Source of the DNA: Neorhizobium galegae
GTDB taxonomy: Bacteria > Pseudomonadota > Alphaproteobacteria > Rhizobiales > Rhizobiaceae
Length of the DNA stretch: 64,000 bases
Direction of reading: 5' to 3'
Assembly: GCF_017877055.1 (NCBI RefSeq)
Contig: NZ_JAGIPG010000001.1
Span: 62,001 to 126,000, forward strand
The notes below the pieces were generated by a model. That model saw only the letters and a list, made by a program, of their open reading frames with translations. It made no database searches and was not told where the DNA came from. The position numbers were made by a program, and so were the translations under genes. Positions 18,071 through 26,390 of the stretch are shown here, piece after piece. The first letter of the stretch is position 1, and every line of letters begins with the position of its first letter.

Positions 18071-19564
18071 GTGGGCTTCGACGCTGGCATATTCCTGGAT
18101 ATCCTTCCGTCGCCTCTGCTGCTGAAGGCAGCCTGGGTGACGATCTGGGTTGCCGTCGTTGCCCAGACGATCGGAACCGTCCTTGGCTTCGTTCTGGCGG
18201 GCATGCTGGCGGCACCCAAGGTGATGCGCTGGCCGGCGCTCGGCTTCATCTGGGTATTCAAGGGCACGCCGCTTCTGGCGCAGATCCTGTTCTTCTATTC
18301 TGCGCTGCCACAGATGGGTGTTCCGTTGAGCCTGATCGCGACCGGACTGCTGTCGCTTGGCCTGAACGAGGGCGCCCGCATGGCCGATATCGTGCGCGGT
18401 GGCCTGATGTCCGTCTCGCGCGACCAGCGCGAGGCAGGCCTGGCGCTGGGACTTCATCCCTGGCAGATCTTCCTCAAGGTGGTGTTCCCGCAGGCGATCC
18501 GGGCGATCGTGCCGCCGCTCGGCAACAATTTCAGCTATATGATCAAGGCCACGTCGCTGCTTGCGGCCATCTCCTTCGCCGAGCTTCTGCGCGTCTCCCA
18601 GCAACTCGCCCAAGCGACCACCCGTTCGCTGGAAGTCTACCTGGCCGTCGCGCTCTGGTATCTCGTCATCCTGACGATCTGGACGCTGATCCAGCACCGG
18701 ATAGAAAAAGCGGTCGCGCTGAAGACCTCCAGCCACGTGTCCGCACCGCCGCCGATCGTCGAGCGCAGCGTGGTGCGAGCGGATCTGGGACCAGATGCGC
18801 CTTCCCGTCTCCATCCGGTGCTCGAGGCCCGCAATCTCAGCCGCAGCTTCGGCCCGGTCAAAGGGCTGGACGATGTCTCGCTTGCGGTCGGCAAGGGCGA
18901 AGTCGTGGTCATCCTCGGACCGTCGGGGTCGGGCAAGAGCACGTTGCTGCGCGCGCTGAACTGGATCGAGCCGGCGGACAGCGGCGACGTGCTGCTGAAT
19001 GGCGAAAGCCTGCCATGGGCCGATGCGGCGCGCCATATCCCGCGACCGGAGCGTATGCTCGACAGGCGTCGCCGGCGCCTCGGCATGGTGTTCCAGAGTT
19101 TCGCCCTGTTTCCGACGATGACGGCGCGGCAGAACGTTGCCCTCGGCCCACGCAGGCTTCTCGGTATTGCCAAGGCAGAAGCGCTGGCTGCTGCGGACGG
19201 GCTGCTCGACAAGGTTGGTCTTGGTGACAAGGTGCAATCCTATCCCGTGGAACTGTCCGGCGGGCAGCGCCAGCGCGTCGCCATTGCCAGGGCATTGTCG
19301 ATGAAGCCGGATGCCCTGCTTTTCGATGAACCCACGTCCGCGCTGGACCCGGAATCGACCGGAGGCGTGCTGGGTGTGATGGCCGACCTGGCCAGGCAGG
19401 GTTTGACGATGGTGATAGTCACCCATGAGATCGGCTTTGCCCGACGAATCGCCGACCGCATCGTCTACATGGAGCGTGGACGACTTCTGATGGATCTGCC
19501 GCGCGAGCAGGCTTTCTGCGATAACGCGCCGGATTACTTCCGCGCCTTTCTGTCTCGCGAATAG
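18071..19564 (+). CDS. Fused amino-acid ABC transporter permease and ATPase
   Basis: A 497-residue protein starting at GTG (18071). Residues ~15-215 are a HisM/GlnP-like permease with the EAA loop REAGLALGLHPWQIFLKVVF and PLGNNFSYMIKATSLLAAISFAELL. Residues ~255-497 are an ABC ATPase: Walker A GPSGSGKST, signature ELSGGQRQRVAIARAL, Walker B ALLFDEPTSALDPES, and a switch His in VTHEIGF. Fusing one permease with the ATPase means the complete transporter would contain two of these chains or one plus the separate permease at 16235. The linker (about 215-255) is proline-rich. The start lies 4 bp after the DapB-like stop. Confidence 0.9.
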   Translation: MGFDAGIFLDILPSPLLLKAAWVTIWVAVVAQTIGTVLGFVLAGMLAAPKVMRWPALGFIWVFKGTPLLAQILFFYSALPQMGVPLSLIATGLLSLGLNEGARMADIVRGGLMSVSRDQREAGLALGLHPWQIFLKVVFPQAIRAIVPPLGNNFSYMIKATSLLAAISFAELLRVSQQLAQATTRSLEVYLAVALWYLVILTIWTLIQHRIEKAVALKTSSHVSAPPPIVERSVVRADLGPDAPSRLHPVLEARNLSRSFGPVKGLDDVSLAVGKGEVVVILGPSGSGKSTLLRALNWIEPADSGDVLLNGESLPWADAARHIPRPERMLDRRRRRLGMVFQSFALFPTMTARQNVALGPRRLLGIAKAEALAAADGLLDKVGLGDKVQSYPVELSGGQRQRVAIARALSMKPDALLFDEPTSALDPESTGGVLGVMADLARQGLTMVIVTHEIGFARRIADRIVYMERGRLLMDLPREQAFCDNAPDYFRAFLSRE

Positions 19565-19695
19565 TCAGGGATAAGCCACGTGGAATTGCTTGCTGGTAAG
19601 GAACGCTGTCTACCCGTTGCGCTTTGGACGTGCATATCTGTTCGGGCAATCGCTGGATTGCAGACCGAAAAGCCGAACTACATCTAGGAGAATGC

Positions 19696-20412
19696 ATGGG
19701 TGAGGTAACCGCAATCAGGAAGAGGCGGCGCGTGGTGCAGCCGGCAAAGCCGGCCTCGCTGACCGAGCAGGTCTATGATGCGCTGCGAACCCAGATTCTG
19801 ACATGCGTCATCCGGCCGGGTCAGGAATTGAACGAGGCCGAAGTCGCGGAGCGCTTCGACATATCCAAGACGCCGGCCCGCGAGGCATTGGCGGCGTTGC
19901 GGCAGGAAGGACTGGTCAGGTCCTTTCCGCGCCGTGGCTATCAGGTCACGCCGATCACCTTTGCGGACATGGACGAACTGTTCGACGTGCGAACCATCCT
20001 GGAAGCGGGAGCGGCCGAACTCGCCTGTACGAAGCTGACGCCGGAGCAGATAGATCGCCTGAATTCGCTTGCCGATGCGACCTACAATCAGGGCGAGGAG
20101 CTCAGTCTGGCTCCGTTCATTCGGTCCAACCGGGAATTCCATCTGGCAATCGCGGAGGCGACCGGCAATGGCCGGCTCGTCCAGCTCCTAACTAGCCAGA
20201 TCGATGCGCTCGAACGCTTCTTCTATCTCGGCGCGCAGTTGCGGGATGTGAACAACGAAACCAACGTCTCCCACCACCAGATCGTGGAAACCCTGGCCCG
20301 CCGTGACAAGGCGGCAGCACGGGAGATCATGATCCGTCACAACGAGCAGACCCGCCAGGGTCTATTCCAGGCGCTGGCAACGGGGCGGGGATACGACTTG
20401 ATCAACCTCTAG
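19696..20412 (+). CDS. GntR family regulator with FCD ligand domain
   Basis: A 238-residue repressor-type protein. The N-terminal winged helix is clear: EQVYDALRTQILTCVIRPGQ and AERFDISKTPAREALAALRQEGL. The C-terminal all-helical FCD domain carries metal-binding positions typical of FadR-type sensors (FDVRTILEAGAAELA, NREFHLAIAEATGN, HHQIVETLARRD). The ATG at 19696 follows AGGAG at 19686-19690; the upstream frame extension is ignored. It lies inside the catabolic block and most likely controls it, sensing the imported compound or a breakdown product. A half-site of the candidate operator precedes it. Confidence 0.9.
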   Translation: MGEVTAIRKRRRVVQPAKPASLTEQVYDALRTQILTCVIRPGQELNEAEVAERFDISKTPAREALAALRQEGLVRSFPRRGYQVTPITFADMDELFDVRTILEAGAAELACTKLTPEQIDRLNSLADATYNQGEELSLAPFIRSNREFHLAIAEATGNGRLVQLLTSQIDALERFFYLGAQLRDVNNETNVSHHQIVETLARRDKAAAREIMIRHNEQTRQGLFQALATGRGYDLINL

Positions 20413-20480
20413 CGCCGGAACATCCGGTGCAGAACTCAGGAAGGCGCGGGCCCTCAGGTCCCGCATGGACAGGAATGATG

Positions 20481-21770
20481 ATGGAAGTCGGGTCATTGTG
20501 GGAGGCAATCACGCCATCCGCACCCAAATGCGCAAAGTTGACGGGAGCGGTCACCGCTGATGTCGTGGTGGTGGGCGCAGGTTACCTTGGCCTTTCATCC
20601 GCCCTGCATGCGGCCGAGGCAGGTATCGATGTCGTCGTGCTTGAAAGCCATCAGCCCGGTTTCGGCGCGTCCGGGCGCAACACCGGCTTTGTGGTTCCGA
20701 GCCTCAAGACATCGCTAGGCCCCTCCGAGGTCGTGGCAGCACTTGGCGCCGATCATGCGGAGCGTTTGCTGAAACTCGTTGCCGGATCCGGCAGGGCGGT
20801 GTTCGATCTGATTGCGCGTCACGGCATCGAATGCGATCCAGTCCAGAACGGTTGGTTACAGCCTGCCCATTGCCGCGCAGCGGAAGAGACGCTGCATGCC
20901 CGCATTCCGCCGCTCCTGGCAGCCGGCGTGGATGCCGAGTGGCTGGATCGCAATGCCATGCTGAAGCGTACGGGGGTGCCTTCTTTACACGGTGGAATTC
21001 GGGTGGCGTCCGGCGGACAGATCACACCGCTGGCCTATGCGCACGGGCTTGCGCGTGCGGCCATATCGGCAGGCGTGCGGCTGTTCGGTGAGAGTCCGGC
21101 AAAGGGTATCGAGCCGGATGGGCAGGGTTGGCGCGTAATGACCGCAGGCGGCGAAGTCCGCGCTCGCCGCGTGCTCATGGCCACTAACGCCCTTATCGGC
21201 AACTTGCTGCCGGAATTGCGCGCGTCGATCATACCCGCCCGTGTTTTCCAGATTGCCACCCAGCCGCTGCCCCCGGCTCTTCGCGCGACCCTGTTGCCGG
21301 ATATGGCGCCGGTCGCGGATACGCGCCGTCACACATTCGCATTGCGCTGGTCTCCGGACGGACGGCTGGTCACGGGAGGAATGGTGCCGCCGCTGCCCGG
21401 ACGCATGGCGTTGGCCCGCAGGCTCTTCGCAAACCGACTGCGCCGCATAGTTCCTGATCTGCCGGAGATCCGGGTGGACTATTCGTGGACCGGGATCATC
21501 GCCGGGACACTGGATTTCCTGCCGCGAATGATGCGCCTCAAGCCTGGCATTGACGCTGTGATCGGCTGCAACGGCCGTGGCGTGGCGTTGACGACAGCCC
21601 TGGGACGCGAGATCGGCCCCTGGCTTGCCGGACAGGTCGCTGACGCGGATCTGACATTGCCGCTGACACCGCCGCGCCCGATCCCCTTCAGTCGCATATC
21701 CGGACTTGGACCGCATCTCATCCTCCCGGTCTGGGAGGCGCGAGACGCTTTCGAAGCGCGGTTCCGATAA
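20481..21770 (+). CDS. FAD-dependent amine/amino-acid oxidoreductase (DAO family)
   Basis: A flavoprotein of about 429 residues of the D-amino-acid oxidase/glycine oxidase family. The dinucleotide motif ADVVVVGAGYLGLSSALHAAEAGIDVVVLE is near the N-terminus (residues ~30-58) and the C-terminal FAD-contact segment reads AVIGCNGRGVALTTALGREI. Three in-frame ATGs (20475, 20478, 20481) sit behind ACAGGA; an even earlier ATG at 20427 is less likely. It would oxidise a C-N bond of an amino acid or secondary amine produced by the operon, feeding electrons to oxygen or a carrier. Substrate not predictable. Confidence 0.82.
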   Translation: MEVGSLWEAITPSAPKCAKLTGAVTADVVVVGAGYLGLSSALHAAEAGIDVVVLESHQPGFGASGRNTGFVVPSLKTSLGPSEVVAALGADHAERLLKLVAGSGRAVFDLIARHGIECDPVQNGWLQPAHCRAAEETLHARIPPLLAAGVDAEWLDRNAMLKRTGVPSLHGGIRVASGGQITPLAYAHGLARAAISAGVRLFGESPAKGIEPDGQGWRVMTAGGEVRARRVLMATNALIGNLLPELRASIIPARVFQIATQPLPPALRATLLPDMAPVADTRRHTFALRWSPDGRLVTGGMVPPLPGRMALARRLFANRLRRIVPDLPEIRVDYSWTGIIAGTLDFLPRMMRLKPGIDAVIGCNGRGVALTTALGREIGPWLAGQVADADLTLPLTPPRPIPFSRISGLGPHLILPVWEARDAFEARFR

Positions 21771-21828
21771 GGCCGCCACACATCTGCAAATCCCAATTTC
21801 CAACTTCTCCAAACCAAGGGGTGATGAC

Positions 21829-22209
21829 ATGAGCGAAGAAACGGTGGGCGGCAAGATCAAATGGTCGCGCCAGGAAGAGGTCGCGCTGACCTGGGTGCAC
21901 CCGGGCCAGGAATTCAGCCACCGGCTGGTCACCAAGAAGCTGCATGGCTCGTCGATTTCCTTTCATATCACCACCTACATGCCGCACTTCGACACGATGG
22001 TCGAAGGCGATGGGGTGCATGAAGTGATCCTCTATTGCCTGCATGGCTGGTCGAAGCAGATCGTCGAGGAGACCGGCGAGGAGCACATCTTCAAGCCGGG
22101 TGATGCGATGTACCTGCCCGTGAACTACCGCTACCGCCACATTATCGGCGAAGCCGGCCTCGTGATTGCCGTCTGCGCCAATCCGTCAAAAGAGGCGGGC
22201 GACATGTAA
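21829..22209 (+). CDS. Small cupin-domain protein
   Basis: A 126-residue single-cupin protein. The barrel strands are readable around SISFHITTYMPHFDTMVEGDGVHEVILYCLHG and GDAMYLPVNYRYRHI (start of each given for location, about residues 40-115). The usual two metal motifs are only partly conserved, with His at the VHEV and YRHI positions. The ATG at 21829 has AAGGGG at 21816-21821. It follows the FAD oxidase and precedes the creatininase-like gene. It may be an isomerase, a dioxygenase-like enzyme or a ligand-binding protein; I cannot choose. Confidence 0.7.
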   Translation: MSEETVGGKIKWSRQEEVALTWVHPGQEFSHRLVTKKLHGSSISFHITTYMPHFDTMVEGDGVHEVILYCLHGWSKQIVEETGEEHIFKPGDAMYLPVNYRYRHIIGEAGLVIAVCANPSKEAGDM

Positions 22210-22270
22210 TTCCAGTGCGGGCGGAGTCGAGCGGCCATCGCCCGTCGCACCAGGCATGAGGGAAACCACC

Positions 22271-23152
22271 ATGACAGGCATTGCACCTCGGCATTTTGCG
22301 CCGTCTTCACTTATCTGGGCCGAGTTGACGCGCGCGGAACTCGCGACCAAGCGGGATGCAGGGGCATTGGTCGTCGTGCCGACCGGCGCGATCGAGCAGC
22401 ACGGTGATTTCCTTCCGGTGGAGACCGATACCTTCCTGGCGTCCGCGGTTGCAGAGTTGGCGGCAAGCCGGGTGGCCGGGGTGGAGATCGTTGTGGCTCC
22501 GGCCGTGCCCGTCGGCTTTTCGCCCCATCATCTCAGCCATCCCGGCACCATCAGCCTGAGGCTGGAAACCTATCTGGCCGTGCTTGCCGATACGGTGCGG
22601 TCAATTCTTGACGCAGGTTTTCCGCGCGTCGTCTTCGTCAACGGTCACGGAGGCAACTCGGCGCCATTACGCTCGCTCTGCGCCCAGATGGTGACCGATG
22701 GGTACGCGGTCGGTATGGTCGATTATTTCGCGCCGGGCGAAAAGGATTGGCTGCCCTTTCTGAAAGGCGGACTGCCACGAACCGGTCATGCCTGCGAGCA
22801 GGAGGTGGCGCTGACAATGGCATTGATGTCCTCCGAAGCGCGGGAGCGGGTTCAATCGGCGATCGAAGGGCTTCCTGCTCGTCTGGTGCAGCCATGGATC
22901 GCACCAGGTCACGTGGACGATCCCATAACGGCGTTCGGGGCAGGCTGGCCGCCGATCTTCCAGGCTGACGACTGTGGCTATTTCGGAGATCCCGCAAAGG
23001 CTACCGTTGAAAACGGCATCTTGATCCTCGAAGCGACGGTTAAGGGGCTGGCAGCCTGTCTGGAAGCATTCGCACGTACACCCTTGCGCCTTGGAATTGC
23101 TCGCGATCCCGCTTCGCCGAGGCTAGCGAGCGAAATTCCAGGTCGGAAATGA
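22271..23152 (+). CDS. Creatininase-family amidohydrolase
   Basis: A 293-residue metal hydrolase of the creatininase superfamily, which opens cyclic amides such as creatinine or acts on related formamides. Metal ligands are evident in VVPTGAIEQHGDFLPVETDT (E, H, D), and the family signature VFVNGHGGNSAPLRSL is complete. The ATG at 22271 is chosen because GAGGGA lies 7 bp upstream; an ATG at 22256 is in frame. It is the last gene of the block. With the hydantoinase-like enzyme it gives the operon two different cyclic-amide hydrolases, which suggests the substrate carries a lactam or imide ring (inference). Confidence 0.85.
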   Translation: MTGIAPRHFAPSSLIWAELTRAELATKRDAGALVVVPTGAIEQHGDFLPVETDTFLASAVAELAASRVAGVEIVVAPAVPVGFSPHHLSHPGTISLRLETYLAVLADTVRSILDAGFPRVVFVNGHGGNSAPLRSLCAQMVTDGYAVGMVDYFAPGEKDWLPFLKGGLPRTGHACEQEVALTMALMSSEARERVQSAIEGLPARLVQPWIAPGHVDDPITAFGAGWPPIFQADDCGYFGDPAKATVENGILILEATVKGLAACLEAFARTPLRLGIARDPASPRLASEIPGRK

Positions 23153-23318
23153 GCAGCTTCGGTCGCGCCGCGGCCTAATGATAGTCTCTCCAGAGGCTGC
23201 CATTTGGGAGCAGGTACAGGCTCAGGCATTGGAGCCAGCGTGGATGTTGAGGACCGCGCCGATTATCAAGGCGAGGTTCAGGAAGGATTTGTGGCAACGG
23301 CTCGAGAGCAGGAGCGTC

Positions 23319-23501
23319 ATGATCGCAGCTTATATCGACGAATTCATCATGTTTTGCGCCGGCTTATGGATGACGTCCGTGGGCTTTGGTTATCTGCAGT
23401 CATCAAAAAATCTGGAAAACCGGCTGCCGGTGGTCCGTCACTTCAAGTGGATGGGTCCCTTGCTTCTCGCGATCGCGATCGTTCTCGCCGCCGCCTCATA
23501 G
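23319..23501 (+). CDS. Small hypothetical membrane protein
   Basis: A 60-residue frame starting MIAAYIDEFIMFCAGLWMTSVGFGYLQ and ending WMGPLLLAIAIVLAAAS. It has two hydrophobic segments (about residues 8-26 and 43-60) with a charged KNLENRLPVVRHFK loop between, as expected for a hairpin membrane protein. AGGAG lies 5 bp before the ATG at 23319, though the frame is open further upstream. No family is recognised. It is followed by a convergent VOC gene. Confidence 0.5.
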   Translation: MIAAYIDEFIMFCAGLWMTSVGFGYLQSSKNLENRLPVVRHFKWMGPLLLAIAIVLAAAS

Positions 23502-23592
23502 ACCCACTACCAGAAGTGTGTGCTCAGGGAGCGATTTCTGTCTCGTGATCGCGGGGTCATCGCTCAGTGCAGGCTCATGTGCGACGACATGA

Positions 23593-23988
23593 TTACGCGA
23601 GGCAGTCCAGCATCCACTGGACACCGAACCGATCGGTAAGTTTGCCATAGTAACTCCCCCACGGCTGCAGCGCGAGATGCGTGGTGATCTCGCCGCCTTC
23701 TGCGAGCGCTGCGAATAATCGGTCGGTGGTGGCGCGATCGTCCATGACGAGCATGTGAGCGGAGCCGCGCATCGGCTCGGCGTCGTCGTTGTCAGAGGCG
23801 AAGAACAGGAGTCCTGGTCCCTCGAAGCGAGCGTGCATGATCTTACCCCGCATGGTTTCGCTGGCGAGCGGCATGCCATAATCACCGTGACGTTTTAGTG
23901 TCGTGACCCGGCCAAGGCCACATTCGGCATAGAAATCAAGCGCGGCCTCACACTGGGTCGTAAAAAAGAGATAGTTGGCAAGCTGCAT
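23593..23988 (-). CDS. PhnB-like VOC (glyoxalase-fold) protein
   Basis: A 131-residue vicinal-oxygen-chelate fold protein of the PhnB/3-demethylubiquinone group. Typical elements are NYLFFTTQCEAALDFYAECG at the N-terminus, MHARFEGPGLLFFASD in the middle and WGSYYGKLTDRFGVQWMLD near the end. These proteins are mostly of unknown function; some bind small ligands or antibiotics. Its strand is opposite to the preceding block, and it is followed (in the direction of its own transcription) by the small membrane gene in convergent orientation. Single-gene unit. Confidence 0.85.
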   Translation of the reverse strand: MQLANYLFFTTQCEAALDFYAECGLGRVTTLKRHGDYGMPLASETMRGKIMHARFEGPGLLFFASDNDDAEPMRGSAHMLVMDDRATTDRLFAALAEGGEITTHLALQPWGSYYGKLTDRFGVQWMLDCLA

Positions 23989-24069
23989 GGCAAGGTCTCC
24001 AACTAGGCCAGAACGCGAATTCTTCGCGTCGCGCGGTCCAGCCTTCGAGGAATTTCGGGATGAGAGTCG

Positions 24070-24495
24070 TTAGAGCGCAGCCGTGCCCGCGATGGCGTCG
24101 ACCAAGCCTGCATTGTCGTAGCTGCGCCCCGCTATGCCCCAGGCTCCTTCGGGAGCGTAGACGATGTTTGACCAGATATGCTCTCGCTTCAGTCGTCCTC
24201 CGCCGGCTTTTTCGACGACATCGGTGGCCTTCGCGATGAAAGCCCTTTTTGCATCCGGCGTCGCCAGCGCGATTTCTGGCAACTTAAGTTCGACAAAAGC
24301 TGCCGCCACCGGTTTGCCACCAGCAAGGACACGTTCCTTCGGCAGCACATTGATAGAACCGACAATGTTGGCGGCCATGAAGGCATTCCCGGCCAGGCCC
24401 GAGACCTCGAGGATCGCGTCCGTCAGTCCAGCGAAAACTTCGGCCTGCGTTTGTGGCGACAGCAGGCCTTCGGGCACTGTGAGCGTAATGGGCAT
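24070..24495 (-). CDS. Tautomerase-superfamily protein (4-oxalocrotonate tautomerase-like)
   Basis: A 141-residue protein starting MPITLTVPEGLLSPQTQAEV; removal of Met would leave the catalytic N-terminal proline (Pro1) of the tautomerase superfamily. The frame is open upstream to 24555, but the ATG at 24495 is preceded by AGGAGA on its strand and exposes Pro1, so it is preferred. The length suggests a fused two-repeat or cis-CaaD-like layout rather than the 62-residue 4-OT. It is divergent from a TetR regulator, with palindromes between them, so it is probably that repressor's target. Confidence 0.8.
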   Translation of the reverse strand: MPITLTVPEGLLSPQTQAEVFAGLTDAILEVSGLAGNAFMAANIVGSINVLPKERVLAGGKPVAAAFVELKLPEIALATPDAKRAFIAKATDVVEKAGGGRLKREHIWSNIVYAPEGAWGIAGRSYDNAGLVDAIAGTAAL

Positions 24496-24549
24496 GGATT
24501 TCTCCTGATTTGAATAGGGACAGCATTTGATATATATCGAACGCTCTCT

Positions 24550-24565
24550 ATCCATACATATGGAT
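24550..24565. promoter_or_regulatory. Palindrome in the tautomerase-TetR divergent promoter
   Basis: ATCCATA and TATGGAT arms are perfect inverted copies separated by CA. It abuts the larger dyad at 24564-24594 and could be a second repressor site or part of a -10/-35 region. Confidence 0.4.
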
Positions 24566-24594
24566 CACTCTCTATGCAAGGCATAAAGAGTGAT
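24564..24594. promoter_or_regulatory. Candidate TetR operator (31-bp dyad)
   Basis: A long dyad with outer arms ATCACTCT and AGAGTGAT, inner arms TATGC and GCATA, and centre AAG. Only the base between outer and inner arms and the centre break the symmetry. It lies between the divergent tautomerase and TetR genes, 20 bp before the TetR ATG, where an autoregulatory operator is expected. Confidence 0.65.
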
Positions 24595-24613
24595 TACTCT
24601 GAATGAGGCCGGC

Positions 24614-25228
24614 ATGCGTTACAGCGCGGAGCATAAACAAGAGACCAGAGCCAAGGTCGTAGCGGCGGCGGGACGGGTTTTCCGGAAGGAGGGCTATGGT
24701 GGCGCCGGTATTGACGCATTGACCAAGGCGGCTGGCGTGACCAACGGCGCTTTCTATGGACACTTTAAAACGAAGAGCGAAGCCTTCCGTACGGCCGTGC
24801 TGTCGGGTTTAGAAGATCTGCGGCAAGGGATTGCGGCGCTCAAGGCCAGCGAGCCGCAAGGCTGGTTGACGACCTTCGTGGGGTTCTATCTTGGTTATAA
24901 GCGAACCTGCGATCTCGGCGAGAGCTGTGCCTTGCCGAGTTTGTCCCCTGATGTGATGCGTGCGGAGGATGATACGCGCGCCGCCTATACCGCGGAGTTG
25001 CAACACCTCGTCGAAGAAGTGGCCGCGGGTCTGTCCGAGAATTGTGATCCAAGCGCGATCGCCTCCTCCCGAGAGGACCGGGCAATCGTGCTGCTTGCCA
25101 TGCTCAGTGGAGGCGTTACGCTGGCCCGAGCCGTATCAGACCCTGGGATGTCGGACCGCATCGCTCATCTGGTCGGGCAGGCAGCGCTACGCCTGAGCGG
25201 GCGGGAGGAGCGCGACAGCTCAGATTGA
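24614..25228 (+). CDS. TetR family transcriptional regulator
   Basis: A 204-residue regulator. The helix-turn-helix reads RVFRKEGYGGAGIDALTKAA and GVTNGAFYGHFKTKSEAFRTAV, the classic TetR pattern, and the C-terminal part with CDLGESCALPSLSPDVMR resembles the TetR_C group often found in YezE/AcrR-like proteins. An upstream GTG at 24590 is in frame but lies inside the dyad, so the ATG at 24614 is taken. It probably represses itself and the divergent tautomerase gene; the inducer is unknown. Confidence 0.88.
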   Translation: MRYSAEHKQETRAKVVAAAGRVFRKEGYGGAGIDALTKAAGVTNGAFYGHFKTKSEAFRTAVLSGLEDLRQGIAALKASEPQGWLTTFVGFYLGYKRTCDLGESCALPSLSPDVMRAEDDTRAAYTAELQHLVEEVAAGLSENCDPSAIASSREDRAIVLLAMLSGGVTLARAVSDPGMSDRIAHLVGQAALRLSGREERDSSD

Positions 25229-25392
25229 GTTCTGCCGATCGGAATGTCGCGCAGCAGTAGAGGATTATGGGTAGGCGTGGTGTTCATTGTTGTCAGGCCC
25301 GGTGGGCCCCGCGTGATGGTTCGGTATCTAGCCCGATCTCATACCCGCATCGGCTGTTGTGAAATCGGGATCGGCTTCGCGCCGTTCGTGGT

Positions 25393-26025
25393 TTAGCGAT
25401 CGACACCCGCGAGGTCCGGAGCCGGTTCGCAATACTCGATCAGCAATTCGGTGAGGACCCGTATCTTCCGTGCGGGATGCTGACCTGGCGGGCGGATGAC
25501 ATATGCACCGGCCGGAGGTGGCGGATGACGTGTCATGACCGGCACGAGCGCACCGGAAGCTATATGTTCATGGGTTAGGCAATCGGGCAGGTAAGCAATC
25601 CCGAGTCCTGCTGTTGCGGCAGCAACTAGAGCTATGCCGTTGTCCGCCTTGAAGCGTCCCTGCGGACGAACCGTGATGATCTTGTCGCCATCCATGAGCT
25701 GCCAGCTCTCGGTGCCCTGCATGAGAGCCTCATGAGCGACGAGTTCATCCGGCGTCTCGGGCGACCCATGCGCCCTGATGTAGTCCGGGCTCGCGACGAA
25801 CTTCCCGTAGATTGGTCCGACGCGTCTTGCGATCAGGTTGGAGTCCTGAAGATAGCCAACCCGTATCGCACAATCATAGCCTTCCGTGATGAGATCGACG
25901 AAGCGATCACTGTAGCACGTGTGGATTTGGAGCTGGGGGTGGCGCCGCGCCATTTCCGCGAGGATGGGAGCGAAGCGAGTCGGACCGAAAGAAAGTGGCA
26001 CGGCAACTCGCAAGCGGCCGCGAAG
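25393..26025 (-). pseudogene. LysR-type regulator lacking its DNA-binding domain (5' truncated)
   Basis: About 210 residues match the substrate-binding half of a LysR regulator: RGRLRVAVPLSFGPTRFAP, LITEGYDCAIRVGYLQDSNLIARRV, VASPDYIRAHGSPETPDEL and AAATAGLGIAYLPDCL. The N-terminal helix-turn-helix (about 85 residues) is missing. Homology ends around 26014-26025, a stop occurs in frame a few codons further upstream, and there is no proper start codon (a TTG at 26013 is the only candidate). Directly at that point begins a fragment of another gene on the opposite strand, so a deletion between two divergent genes is the simplest explanation. Confidence 0.75.
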
Positions 26026-26271
26026 GTCGCTGACGCGTCGGGCGGGATTTCAAAGGAGTCTCACGAAGTTGCCATCCAGCGAATGATCGCGGCCGGCGCG
26101 AACATGATGACCGTGATGGCGCTCGCTGGCGAATGGCAACGCGATTGGGCTCGCACCGAGCATGTCGAGGAGCTGACCGAGATTCTCATCCAGCACTTCG
26201 GCGGCAGCGGCATCGCGTTCCTGTGGGAGCAGCAGCTGCTCAACACGCCAGTGCCGAGCAACGCAGGCTGA
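26026..26271 (+). pseudogene. C-terminal fragment of an isochorismatase-family hydrolase (YcaC-like)
   Basis: About 81 residues, VADASGGISKESHEVAIQRM followed by an AGANMMTVMALAGEWQRDWA segment, match the last third of YcaC-like isochorismatase hydrolases. The catalytic Asp, Lys and Cys of the N-terminal two thirds are absent. The frame stays open further left only because it runs antisense through the LysR fragment. Together the two pieces mark one deletion that removed the 5' halves of a divergent regulator/target pair. Confidence 0.65.
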
Positions 26272-26390
26272 TCTGGGCGGGGGTGATGAAAATCTCGAGC
26301 GATCCTGCGCCAATACGCTGGCTGATTGTCGAGCTGCATCATCCCCTCTCCACAAGACGGCTGCCCATGCCTGAATGCAGGGCGGCCGGC

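Noticed and set aside
25732..26271. 179-residue plus-strand open frame spanning the LysR fragment
   Set aside because: Only its last ~81 residues resemble a protein family; the first part is antisense to the LysR fragment and merely stays open across the deletion junction.
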